Shown here: in pieces, positions 32,753-40,768 of the stretch
Numbering within the stretch: position 1 is the stretch's first letter
Layout of the letters: every line of letters begins with the position of its first letter
Origin: Mycobacterium sp. Root135
GTDB taxonomy: Bacteria > Actinomycetota > Actinomycetes > Mycobacteriales > Mycobacteriaceae
Assembly: GCF_001426545.1 (NCBI RefSeq)
Contig: NZ_LMEZ01000009.1
Coordinates: forward strand, 124,001-188,000
Direction: 5' to 3'
Length of the DNA: 64,000 bases
Translations under genes and position numbers: made by a program
The notes under the pieces: model-generated
The model's database searches: none
What the model was told of the DNA's origin: nothing
The model's input: only the letters and a program-made list of their open reading frames with translations

Positions 32753-33375
32753 TGGACCGACTGCCCGACGGCTACTTCGACGACGTCTACGCCGCCTCGG
32801 CTGATCCGTGGCGAATGGCCGAGCGCTGGTACGAGCAGCGCAAGTACTCGATCACCATGGCGATGCTGCCCGACGAGCGGTACCGGCACGCGTTCGAACC
32901 CGGCTGTTCCATCGGCATGCTGACCGAGCGGCTCCTCGAGCGCTGCGACCACGTCACGTCATACGACGTGGCACAGGCGGCGCTCGACACCACCAGGAGT
33001 CGCATCGGGGAACGGCCCGATCTCACCCTGGTCCGGTCGTCGCTGGACGCACCGTGGCCGGGGGCCGACGTCGACCTGGTGGTGATCTCGGAGGTGGCCT
33101 ACTACCTCTCCGGGCCGACGCTGCGCCGAGTACTTGATCGCGAATGCGCGCTGCTGGCGCCGGGCGCGACGATGGTCGCCGCGCACTGGCGGCACGCCGT
33201 CGACGACTATCCCCTCTCCGGGGATGAGGCGAATGCGCTGATCGGCGAGACCGCCGACCTGACGGCAATGGGACGCTACCGCGACGACGACGTGGTCATA
33301 GACGTGTTGCGCAAGGGGGCGACCCAATCGGTCGCCGTCAGCACCGGCGTCCCCGGTGCGGTGGGGCAGGACTAG
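32749..33375 (+). CDS. NodS-like SAM-dependent methyltransferase
   Basis: 208 residues from ATG 32749, overlapping the PIG-L stop (ATGA). The SAM-binding glycine loop is FEPGCSIGMLTERLLER, followed by the acidic strand end SYDVAQ and VISEVAYYL. The layout matches the NodS family, which N-methylates the free amine of deacetylated chitooligosaccharides in rhizobia. After a deacetylase, N-methylation is a reasonable prediction but is inference. Its stop codon overlaps the stop of the convergent STAS gene within CTAG (33372-33375). Confidence 0.85.
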   Translation: MMDRLPDGYFDDVYAASADPWRMAERWYEQRKYSITMAMLPDERYRHAFEPGCSIGMLTERLLERCDHVTSYDVAQAALDTTRSRIGERPDLTLVRSSLDAPWPGADVDLVVISEVAYYLSGPTLRRVLDRECALLAPGATMVAAHWRHAVDDYPLSGDEANALIGETADLTAMGRYRDDDVVIDVLRKGATQSVAVSTGVPGAVGQD

Positions 33376-33800
33376 CGGCTCGTCACCAGTCGGAGGTGGC
33401 TGCGCGGCGGCCGGGTGACGGTGGCCACGGCGGCCTCCATCGAGTTGGCGACGGGGAGTCCGCCGTCGGGGTCGCACACCCGCAGCACCCGGTCGACCTC
33501 CGTACCTGCCAGCACAACCCAGTTGACCGAGTGTCGCGAGCACATCACGTTGATGCGATGCAGGATCGAAAACCCTTGAATGCCAAAGAATTCGAGTCCT
33601 CTGAGATCGACGATCAGGCGGCTGACGCTCTCCAGTTCACCCTCGACGTGCTTGCCGAGTGACAGGGCGTTGGCGGCGTCGAGCTCGCCGTCGGCGGTCA
33701 CGACCAGCACCGAAGAACGTGCGGAGGTCGTGGTCGTGAACCGGACGCGCTCGCGAGGCAGGGCGGGTTCGTCGGCGGGAAAGCCGGTAGCTAGGGACAC
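33372..33800 (-). CDS. STAS-domain protein lacking the phosphorylation Ser
   Basis: 142 residues from GTG 33800, with GGAGG six bases upstream. A short disordered N-terminus precedes a STAS domain (VVTADGELDAANALSL, then LIVDLRGLEFFGIQGFSIL). In antagonists such as RsbV the loop reads DS[ST]G and its Ser is phosphorylated. Here it reads GIQG, with no Ser or Thr, so anti-sigma-type kinases should not be able to inactivate it in the usual way. It may be a permanently active antagonist or have another partner. It lies among SigF-like promoters and stress genes. Confidence 0.82.
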   Translation of the reverse strand: MSLATGFPADEPALPRERVRFTTTTSARSSVLVVTADGELDAANALSLGKHVEGELESVSRLIVDLRGLEFFGIQGFSILHRINVMCSRHSVNWVVLAGTEVDRVLRVCDPDGGLPVANSMEAAVATVTRPPRSHLRLVTSR

Positions 33801-33889
33801 GGGGAACCTCCACTGTTGTGCGCGCGTCTGAGACTGATGCCAAGGCGGAGGACCCTGCCGGGCGCCGGTGACGTGTGGGGCTGTCAATT

Positions 33890-33902
33890 CAACCTGAGGT
33901 TG
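33890..33902. promoter_or_regulatory. Palindrome in the STAS/DUF6328 spacer
   Basis: CAACCT-G-AGGTTG is a perfect 6+1+6 palindrome about 90 bases upstream of the STAS gene and 68 bases upstream of the SigF-like promoter of the DUF6328 gene. It may be an operator for either. The rest of this 218-base gap holds only the promoter described next. Confidence 0.3.
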
Positions 33903-33957
33903 AGAGTAGTACCGACTGACCAGTGGAAACAATGGTGCTTTCCTGAGAGCTTGCCGT

Positions 33958-33982
33958 GTTTATCGGCCCTTTCCGTGGGCAA
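33958..33982 (+). promoter_or_regulatory. SigF-like promoter of the DUF6328 gene
   Basis: GTTT (33958-33961), 15 bases, GGGCAA (33977-33982). One base in the -10 departs from the GGGTA pattern. Transcription would start near 33989, about 30 bases before ATG 34019, leaving room for its GGAGG. Confidence 0.5.
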
Positions 33983-34018
33983 TTCTGCCTGTTTGGGACG
34001 GGTGGAGGTGGCCTGAAG

Positions 34019-34561
34019 ATGGCGATGGACGTCGATCATCCCGAAGCGGATCAGGGCTGGGATCGCAATGCACGGTCGGAAACCCCGACCGAGCGCCTTG
34101 ATCGCAACTGGTCGAACCTCCTGCAGGAACTTCGGGTCGTCCAGACCGGGGTACAACTGCTAACGGGTTTCCTGCTCACGCTGCCGTTTCAGCAGCGCTT
34201 CGACATCCTCGACCGCGCCATGCGGATGGTCTACCTGGCAACCGTGACCTGTGCCGTCGGCGCCTCGGTGCTGTTGATCGCCCCTGTCGGAATCCATCGC
34301 GTTCTCTTTCGTCGGCGACGCCTTCAATCCCTGGTGTCGGCGGCCCACCGCCTGGCCTATGCGGGCCTGTTGCTCCTGGGATTGGCGCTGGTGGGGATGA
34401 CGACGATCATCTTCGTCGCCGTGTCCGGTCGGTCGGCCGGTGTCACCGCCGGCGTCGTCGCGTTGGCCGGGTTCACCGCGTTCTGGGTGGTCATCCCGCT
34501 GTGGATGCGTGTTTTGCCAGCGAACGTCGAGGGTAACCCGTCGGCAGCCAAGGGAAAGTGA
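34019..34561 (+). CDS. DUF6328 membrane protein
   Basis: 180 residues from ATG 34019, which has GGAGG upstream. A charged N-terminus (with ETPTERLDRNWSNLLQELRV) precedes four hydrophobic helices, including LLTGFLLTLPFQQRF and a Leu-rich segment near residue 120. This matches the actinobacterial DUF6328 family, which has no known activity. It probably forms a two-gene unit with the next gene, ten bases downstream. Confidence 0.8.
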   Translation: MAMDVDHPEADQGWDRNARSETPTERLDRNWSNLLQELRVVQTGVQLLTGFLLTLPFQQRFDILDRAMRMVYLATVTCAVGASVLLIAPVGIHRVLFRRRRLQSLVSAAHRLAYAGLLLLGLALVGMTTIIFVAVSGRSAGVTAGVVALAGFTAFWVVIPLWMRVLPANVEGNPSAAKGK

Positions 34562-34571
34562 GAGCCAGTTC

Positions 34572-35021
34572 ATGGCCCCCAGACATCTCAAGCAGGACCG
34601 CCATCGGTCGTCGGCGAATACCGTCGTGGTCGTCGCCTCGCTGGCGGTGGCGTTCGTCGCGATCGTGGCAGCGCTGGCCGTGCACATGGTCGACCCTGCG
34701 CCCACCGCGGTACAGCAGGGCGCCAGGGTCACGGCCGCCGCCCCGCACCAGCCCGTCAGCCAAGAGGGCAGGTTGGTGGCCGTCACGCCCACGTCGGTCA
34801 CCGCGGAGAGCATGGACGGTTTCGCCCGCACCTACGTCATCACCCCTGAAACCAACGCGATCACCGCGGCCGGAAGCGCCGTCGGCGGCGCGGCGACGTC
34901 GTTCGCCGTCGACGACGAGGTCACCATCGTCGGCGTGGTGCGCGACGGCAAGGCCGTCGCCACGGCCGTCGCACACAAGCAGGTCAGCAACTTGAACGGC
35001 CCGCCCATGGACGGCGTCTGA
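34572..35021 (+). CDS. Membrane-anchored exported protein
   Basis: 149 residues. A basic N-terminus (MAPRHLKQDRHRSS) and one transmembrane helix (VVVVASLAVAFVAIVAALAV) are followed by an extracytoplasmic domain of about 100 residues. That domain looks like a small beta barrel (GRLVAVTPTSVTAES, later VDDEVTIVGVVRDGKAVAT). No family is recognised. It follows the DUF6328 gene by ten bases. Confidence 0.7.
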   Translation: MAPRHLKQDRHRSSANTVVVVASLAVAFVAIVAALAVHMVDPAPTAVQQGARVTAAAPHQPVSQEGRLVAVTPTSVTAESMDGFARTYVITPETNAITAAGSAVGGAATSFAVDDEVTIVGVVRDGKAVATAVAHKQVSNLNGPPMDGV

Positions 35022-35062
35022 ATCGGCTGACTCCCCGCCGAGAGTCACGTAACGTCGTCGGC

Positions 35063-36064
35063 GTGGCGGGATCACGAACCGTGAGCGCCGACGAATTGGC
35101 TGCTCTCACCTTCTTTGCGGGCTGTCCCGCCGACAGTCTTGGGTCGGTGGCCAGCCTCTTGCAACCGCTCGCCGCACCACCGGGTCAGGTGTTGATGCGT
35201 CAGGGCGAGCATGCCGACTCGTTTCTGTTGATCGGCTCGGGCCGAGCGCGAATCACACATCTCGGCGCCGACGGCGACGTCATCGAGGTCGACGTGACGC
35301 CTGGGCTGATCGTCGGCGAAATCGCGCTCCTGCGCGACGCCCCGAGGTCGGCGACGGTGACGGTCGCCGAGGAGCTGACCGGCTGGGTCGGCGGCCGGGA
35401 GGCGATCGCGGCCATCCTCGACCTGCCCCGCATGATGGCCAAACTGGTGCGCACGGCGCGTCAGCGCCTCGCCACCTACGTCACGCCCATCCCGGTGGTC
35501 CTGCGAGACGGCACCGAACTGCACCTGCGACCGGTGCTCCCCGGCGACAACGAACGCACACTGCACGGACCCGTCCAGTTCTCCAGCGACACCTTCTACC
35601 GGCGCTTTCAGTCCACCCGGACCCCCACCCCGGCACTGATGGCCTACCTGTTCGAGGTCGACTACGTGGACCACTTCGTCTGGGTGCTCACCGACGGCAA
35701 GGCGGGCGACGCGCCGATCGTCGCCGACGCCAGATACGTCCGTGACGAGACCCAGACCGCCGCCGAGGTCGCCTTCATCGTCGGCGACGACTATCAGGGC
35801 CGCGGCATTGGCAGCTTCCTGATGGAGGCGATCGTCGTCGCCGCGCGGAGCGAGGGCATAAGGCGGTTCACCGCACGGGTGTTGGCGGACAATCTTCCGA
35901 TGCGATCGATCCTCAACCGCTACGGCGCACAATGGCACCGCGACGACATGGGTGTCGTCACCACCGAGTTCGACGTCCCGGTGATGCACGAACTGACGAT
36001 GCCCTCCGAGCTGTACCGGGAGATCCGAGCGGCCGCGCGCCAGGTGATCCGGGCGGTGGGCTGA
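35063..36064 (+). CDS. cAMP-regulated protein lysine acetyltransferase (KATms-like)
   Basis: 333 residues, the same length as M. smegmatis KATms (MSMEG_5458; Rv0998 in M. tuberculosis). An N-terminal cyclic-nucleotide-binding domain (about 15-130) carries the phosphate-binding cassette GEIALLRDAPRSATV. A C-terminal GNAT domain (about 150-325) has the acetyl-CoA loop DDYQGRGIGSFL and the catalytic Glu at E235 in AAEVAF. cAMP binding releases autoinhibition, and the enzyme then acetylates lysines on acetyl-CoA synthetase and other acyl-CoA ligases. GTG start. Its stop shares one base with the start of the AroE-like gene. Confidence 0.93.
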   Translation: MAGSRTVSADELAALTFFAGCPADSLGSVASLLQPLAAPPGQVLMRQGEHADSFLLIGSGRARITHLGADGDVIEVDVTPGLIVGEIALLRDAPRSATVTVAEELTGWVGGREAIAAILDLPRMMAKLVRTARQRLATYVTPIPVVLRDGTELHLRPVLPGDNERTLHGPVQFSSDTFYRRFQSTRTPTPALMAYLFEVDYVDHFVWVLTDGKAGDAPIVADARYVRDETQTAAEVAFIVGDDYQGRGIGSFLMEAIVVAARSEGIRRFTARVLADNLPMRSILNRYGAQWHRDDMGVVTTEFDVPVMHELTMPSELYREIRAAARQVIRAVG

Positions 36065-36885
36065 TGACTCGGCCACCGCTGAACAAGGACACCCGGCTGT
36101 GCATCTCGCTGGCTGCCCGCCCCAGCAACATCGGCACCCGGTTCCACAACCACCTCTACGACGTCCTCGGTCTCGACTTCGTCTACAAGGCGTTCACGAC
36201 GACCGACATCGCGGCTGCCATCGGGGGCGTGCGGGCATTGGGGATCCGCGGCTGCTCGGTCTCGATGCCCTTCAAGGAGGACGTCATCACGCTGGTCGAC
36301 GACGTCGAACCGTCGGCTCAGGCGATTCACTCCGTCAACACCATCGTCAACGACGACGGACACCTGCGGGCGTCCAACACCGACTACCTCGCCGTGCAGC
36401 GGCTCATCGACGACCATGGGCTCGACGCCGGCGGCCGGGTGTTGATCCGCGGCAGCGGCGGCATGGCCAGCGCAGTCGGCGCGGCGTTCCGCGACCACGG
36501 CTTCGGCTCGGGCATCGTGATCGCCCGCAACGCCGAGAGCGGCCGGGCGCTGGCCGATCGACTCGGCTACGACTACGCATCTGAGGTCGGCACCCACGTC
36601 GCGGACGTCATCGTCAACGTCACGCCGATTGGGATGGCCGGGGCGCCCGAGTCCTCCGAGCGGGCGTTCGACGAGGCCACGATCATGCACGCCAAGACGG
36701 TGTTCGACGTGGTGGCGCTGCCGTCGGAGACCCCGCTGATCACGGCCGCTCGGGCCGCGGGGGTGCACGTGGTGACCGGCGCCGAGGTGATCGCCCTGCA
36801 GGCCGCCGAGCAGTTCGAGCGCTACACCGGGGTGCGGCCGACGGCGGAGCAGGTAGCTGAGGCGTCGGCGATCTCGCGGGCGTGA
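36064..36885 (+). CDS. Shikimate 5-dehydrogenase-like protein
   Basis: 273 residues with the AroE fold. The substrate-binding Lys is in CSVSMPFKEDV, the Asp in ASNTDYLA and the dinucleotide loop in RGSGGMASAVGA. Orthologues in mycobacteria are annotated as shikimate 5-dehydrogenase, but a second, better conserved aroE usually exists elsewhere, so this one may reduce a related substrate such as a quinate-like acid. TGATG overlap couples it to the acetyltransferase gene, which suggests linked function or dose. Confidence 0.82.
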   Translation: MTRPPLNKDTRLCISLAARPSNIGTRFHNHLYDVLGLDFVYKAFTTTDIAAAIGGVRALGIRGCSVSMPFKEDVITLVDDVEPSAQAIHSVNTIVNDDGHLRASNTDYLAVQRLIDDHGLDAGGRVLIRGSGGMASAVGAAFRDHGFGSGIVIARNAESGRALADRLGYDYASEVGTHVADVIVNVTPIGMAGAPESSERAFDEATIMHAKTVFDVVALPSETPLITAARAAGVHVVTGAEVIALQAAEQFERYTGVRPTAEQVAEASAISRA

Positions 36886-36888
36886 CGC

Positions 36889-37794
36889 TTAGGGCGCGTT
36901 GACCACGGTGATCGGCCGGCGCACCCGCTCCATCACGTGCCCGTTGAAACCCTTGTACATCAGCCTTGCCTGGACGAACCAGTTGATCGAGGAGTGCACC
37001 GCGGCCGCGGTCGGCGGTGCGTCGTCGGGGAGCACGACTTCGAACGGCAGCTCCACCGGTGTGCCGGCCCGCAGTTGAATTCGCTTGTCGAGTTGGACGA
37101 CTCGGCCGTCCAACTGGCCGCCAGGGCCGGGTGTGCGGGTCAACGGGTGGGACTCCCGCTCGCGCTGCCACGACACGGCGAGGTCGCCGTCGGGCAGGTC
37201 GACGGTAGGCGTCAGGGTCACGTGGCCGGTGATGGTCTCGCCGGCTCGCCACACCGGCTTCGACAGCGAGACGTCGACGACGGTTTCGGCGGCACCCGAG
37301 ACGTGTTCGAGCGGTTCGAGATACGAGTCGACGTCCGCGGTGCCGATCCGCACGGTGAACTCACCCCGGGTCTCCACGTCTAGACCCTCCCGGTCGACGG
37401 TGAGTCGGCATTCCCAGCGTGCGATCGCCGGTGACGACGCGGGTGCCCACGACGGGATGCGGAACGACGACGACGCACCGGTGAATTCGCTTGCGGCGAC
37501 GGGCAACTCCTCGACGATGACGCTCACCCAGTCGTCGGTGTCGCGGTCCCCGCCGTAGTTGGTGCCGACCTGGTCGGCCGTCCAGATCGTGTCGTTGCCT
37601 GCGGCCGCCGCGGAGTCGACGCGACCGGCCCAGTGGTACTGGTAGAAGTTGGTGTATCCCCAGTCCAGGCGGGCGGACCGAACCTTGCGGATCGGCTTGT
37701 CGGTGGTGACGGCCACCTCAACCGTCTTCCGTGGGGTGACGACGGTCGGGGTGACGACGACAGATGCGTCGCCTGAGCGATCGAAGAGTCCCAC
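36889..37794 (-). CDS. Arrestin-fold-like protein
   Basis: 301 residues, almost all beta structure, no signal peptide and no transmembrane segment. It has two successive sandwich-like halves: VTPRKTVEVAVTTDKPI in the first, SKPVWRAGETITGHVTL and LPFEVVLPDDAPPT in the second. The second half strongly recalls arrestin or Spo0M-like domains. The assignment is structural inference. It lies 13 bases downstream of the small membrane-protein gene, on the same strand, so the two may form a unit at the membrane. Confidence 0.6.
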   Translation of the reverse strand: MGLFDRSGDASVVVTPTVVTPRKTVEVAVTTDKPIRKVRSARLDWGYTNFYQYHWAGRVDSAAAAGNDTIWTADQVGTNYGGDRDTDDWVSVIVEELPVAASEFTGASSSFRIPSWAPASSPAIARWECRLTVDREGLDVETRGEFTVRIGTADVDSYLEPLEHVSGAAETVVDVSLSKPVWRAGETITGHVTLTPTVDLPDGDLAVSWQRERESHPLTRTPGPGGQLDGRVVQLDKRIQLRAGTPVELPFEVVLPDDAPPTAAAVHSSINWFVQARLMYKGFNGHVMERVRRPITVVNAP

Positions 37795-37807
37795 TACGTC
37801 CCAATCT

Positions 37808-38218
37808 CTATGTCTCGTACCACTTCTTGTTCGCGTACTTCGCGCGGTTCGCGGCGTACTCCACCGGGTTGTTCTTCTTCTGGTGCGCGCGCACCGGCCA
37901 GAACAGCAGCCACAGCAACGGGTAGACGGTCACGTAGAAGGCTAGTTGGAACAGTCCGCCCACCAGGACCGCGAACACCCACGCCGGGTAGATGAGGATC
38001 AGGCAGAACTGGATGAACTGCTTGAGGACCACCGGGTAGCCCTCGGCCATCGACCAGACGAGGCGCGGACTCATCATGTGGAGGAATTGCTGCCACTTCG
38101 ACCTCTGCGCTTCCGCCTCGGCCTGGGCCTCGCTGACGTCGCGACCGCGTTCCTCGCGGGTCAGCCCGCGCTGCGGCGGCGCGGGTTCGCTGGGATCGGG
38201 ATGGTGGGCTGAGGTCAT
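37808..38218 (-). CDS. Small membrane protein
   Basis: 136 residues with a clear GAGGAGAGG before the ATG. A hydrophilic N-terminal half (with GRDVSEAQAEAEAQR) leads to two hydrophobic helices (about 68-90 and 93-110) and a basic tail ending AKYANKKWYET. No known domain is recognised. It is the first gene of a probable pair with the arrestin-like gene. Confidence 0.7.
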   Translation of the reverse strand: MTSAHHPDPSEPAPPQRGLTREERGRDVSEAQAEAEAQRSKWQQFLHMMSPRLVWSMAEGYPVVLKQFIQFCLILIYPAWVFAVLVGGLFQLAFYVTVYPLLWLLFWPVRAHQKKNNPVEYAANRAKYANKKWYET

Positions 38219-38274
38219 GGTGCCTCTCCTCGGGTTCTTTGACTGAGGGTGTGCACCGGATCTTAGCTGTGTCG

Positions 38275-38988
38275 TCAGGGCGTGATCTTGGTTTGCTCGT
38301 CAATCTTTGAAGTGGCTGCCATCAGCGGGTTGATTTGCTCCTCGGTGCCGCTGGCGTTGAGTTGTAGGACGAAGATCCCGTTCTTGTCGGCGGCCGGGAT
38401 GATCACCGTCTTCTGCGCGATGAGCTTCTTCGTGCCGTCCTGTAGGTAGGTCGCGCCGATCTGGTAGGCGTCGAACCCGCCCAGTTTGGCGTCGCCGCCG
38501 TCGCCGGCACTTTCGTATCCGGGAAGGTTCTGCAGCTCACCCGGCGCGAACTTGAAGATTTCGGCGGGGTCCACGTTGCCGGTCAGCCTCGACATCACCG
38601 CGACGATCGTCGGCGGATCGGCGGCCACCGACGGGTCGGCGAAGACGATCGCACCGTAGGCGCCCGGCGGGGTCTTGGGGCCTGCGTCGGCCCATCCCTC
38701 CGGAGTCGGCAGGTCGACCGTGGGCGTGCCGGGATCGCCACGCTTGACGGGAGTCTCGGTGATCCCGTTCTCCTTGATGTAGTCGGCGATCGTCGGCTTG
38801 GCGCCGGCCTGGGTGGACGTCGGTGCGGCACTGCTCGTGGCGGCGGTGCTGCTTGCCGAGCTACTCGACGAGGACGACGACGAGGAGGAGGTGGCCTCGG
38901 TCTTGGAGTCCGAACCGCACCCGGAGAGCGCGAGCCCCAAGGCGATCAGGACGGCTGCCGAACCTGCGGCTGTGCTGTGCGTTCTCAT
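38275..38988 (-). CDS. LpqN/LpqT-family lipoprotein
   Basis: 237 residues from ATG 38988, with AGGGG five bases upstream. The signal peptide ends at lipobox LALSGCG. Next comes a low-complexity linker with a run of eleven Ser, then the LpqN-type domain (TVDLPTPEGWADAG, ending TKIDEQTKITP). LpqN of M. tuberculosis binds substrates of mycomembrane acyltransferases; this relative probably works in the cell envelope as well. The Ser run is encoded by mixed codons. Confidence 0.85.
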   Translation of the reverse strand: MRTHSTAAGSAAVLIALGLALSGCGSDSKTEATSSSSSSSSSSSASSTAATSSAAPTSTQAGAKPTIADYIKENGITETPVKRGDPGTPTVDLPTPEGWADAGPKTPPGAYGAIVFADPSVAADPPTIVAVMSRLTGNVDPAEIFKFAPGELQNLPGYESAGDGGDAKLGGFDAYQIGATYLQDGTKKLIAQKTVIIPAADKNGIFVLQLNASGTEEQINPLMAATSKIDEQTKITP

Positions 38989-39041
38989 CTGATCCCCTGT
39001 TCGTCGACGAACTGAAGGTACACGGCAAACGGGGCGATTCA

Positions 39042-40013
39042 TCAGAATCCGATGTTGCGACCCGTGAAACTCTGCGTCACGTTGCCAGCCAACGACTCGT
39101 CGTACGGGTCGACCGCCGTCACCGGTGCGCCCTCGGCGAGTTCGAGACCGTCGAGGTCCACCCAGATCAGGCTCGGACTGGTCGTCAGCTCGAAGAAGTA
39201 TCGGCGGTTCGTCAGGTCGCAGACGGAGCGGTACTCCGTGTTGTAGACACCGAATTCGGCGTAGGGCGCACCGAACGGAACCGAGACGTTGCGCATGATC
39301 GCCATCACGCTGGCGACGGCCTGTCGCTCGTCGACCGGCTTGGGAAGCAAGGCCGAGTAGTAAGCGGCGCGCTGGAACCTGTCGACGGCGTTGACGTTGC
39401 CAGGAAGCGGCATGTCCCTGCTCGGATTGGAGAAGTCTTGCGCCGCAAGCAGACTCAACTGTTCGTCGTAGGTCGGGTCGTTGGTCATCAGGGTGAACTC
39501 GCGGCCGTGGTGGACGACGAGCTCACCGTCGGCGAATTCCAGGATGGCCGAATCTCCGCCGGCGTCCTCGACGGCGACGTGAATCGTCGCGTCGAATCCG
39601 TGCGCGCTGACCATCACCAGCTGAATGTCCTTCATCAGCGCGAGCGCCTCGGAGACCGTCGCCGCCTGGTCGAGCAGGTACTGAATCCACAGCCCCGTGT
39701 GCAGGCCGGGCAATTCGGGCTTTCGTGAGCCCAGTTCGGTCGTCTTGAGATATAGCCCGTGCGCCGCAAGGCCGCGCTCGTTGAGGCCGTCGATCGAGCC
39801 GATGCCGTAGACGGTGGTCACCAGGCTGGCGTGGGTGCTGGTCCAGTGCAGCGGATTCTCGGCGACGACTACCTGGCCGGCCATCAGCCCGCCGTCGCGC
39901 TCCTGGCCGCGGGGGAACGCGACGAGCAGGGGTTCGGTCGACTCGGGCCAGTCCATGGAGCGGCCGGCGAGGACGGCGATGTCGTTGTCGTTCCACAAGA
40001 CTCGGGTGCACAT
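39042..40013 (-). CDS. Ntn-type linear amide hydrolase (choloylglycine hydrolase family)
   Basis: 323 residues from ATG 40013, which has AAGGGA six bases upstream. The second residue is Cys (MCTRVLW), which becomes the N-terminal nucleophile after Met removal. The following ILWNDND-like strand, GRSMDWPEST and the later LTNDPTYDEQ are typical of choloylglycine hydrolase/penicillin V acylase proteins. It cleaves linear amides such as bile salts, penicillin V or acyl-homoserine lactones; which is unknown. No signal peptide is present, so it should be cytoplasmic. Confidence 0.9.
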   Translation of the reverse strand: MCTRVLWNDNDIAVLAGRSMDWPESTEPLLVAFPRGQERDGGLMAGQVVVAENPLHWTSTHASLVTTVYGIGSIDGLNERGLAAHGLYLKTTELGSRKPELPGLHTGLWIQYLLDQAATVSEALALMKDIQLVMVSAHGFDATIHVAVEDAGGDSAILEFADGELVVHHGREFTLMTNDPTYDEQLSLLAAQDFSNPSRDMPLPGNVNAVDRFQRAAYYSALLPKPVDERQAVASVMAIMRNVSVPFGAPYAEFGVYNTEYRSVCDLTNRRYFFELTTSPSLIWVDLDGLELAEGAPVTAVDPYDESLAGNVTQSFTGRNIGF

Positions 40014-40083
40014 GACGGATCCCTTCGGCGCGTCCACCCAGGATGTGGGGGAGCCGTCAGCGTAGCCGTGATACCAAGGTTTC

Positions 40084-40740
40084 ATGCGCGTCTTCGCGTC
40101 ATGGCTGACGGTCGCAGCGTGTGTTGCGGCGTGCTCGCCCGCGCAGGCGCCTGCGCCGACCGAGGCGACGAGTCCCCCCGCGGCGCGCGCGAGCTTTGAC
40201 CCGATGCGGGTCGAGCGCGTCCGCTCCGATCTGCCAACGGGTTACGAGTTCACGCCGCTGCCTACCCGCGTTGCACCGATCGCGCTGTGGGGTCTCGGCC
40301 CGCAGTGGACGGCAGACCCGGCGACGTGCGCCGCACTCGGTGACCCCGCCGGCGACGGCCCCGTGCACGGCTGGTCCGCCTCAGGGCCCGGCGGCATCGT
40401 CTACGCAGTGGTGGCCGCCGCGGCGGTGGGCCTTGATCGGGCCACCGTCGACGCCTGCGGTTCGTGGAGCCTGTCGGCCGGTCACACCGCGGGGGTCGTC
40501 ACCGTCGTCGACCCGCCGGTGATCGAAGGTGCGCAGACTCTGGGGTTGTCCACCGACGCCACCACGACCGTCGAGGGTGGCACCGAAACGCATTCGCATG
40601 CCGAGACATTCGTCGCCTACCTCGGGGATCACGTCGCCCATGTCACGGTGGTGACCGACCCCGGTTCGTCGGGTCCGTCGCTCGGACCGGGCTTCGCGTC
40701 GGATTTGCTCGTCAAGACGGTGGCGGCGCTTCAGGGCTGA
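40084..40740 (+). CDS. DUF5642-family lipoprotein
   Basis: 218 residues. The signal sequence ends with lipobox VAAC followed by a Pro/Ala/Thr-rich linker. The mature domain contains DLPTGYEFTPLP and RATVDACGSWSL, and belongs to the mycobacterial DUF5642 group. The function is unknown, presumably in the envelope. The next gene encodes a second protein of the same family, so the pair looks like a tandem duplication. Confidence 0.75.
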   Translation: MRVFASWLTVAACVAACSPAQAPAPTEATSPPAARASFDPMRVERVRSDLPTGYEFTPLPTRVAPIALWGLGPQWTADPATCAALGDPAGDGPVHGWSASGPGGIVYAVVAAAAVGLDRATVDACGSWSLSAGHTAGVVTVVDPPVIEGAQTLGLSTDATTTVEGGTETHSHAETFVAYLGDHVAHVTVVTDPGSSGPSLGPGFASDLLVKTVAALQG

Positions 40741-40768
40741 CGGTTGGCGGCCGGGTAGATTGGCGCCG

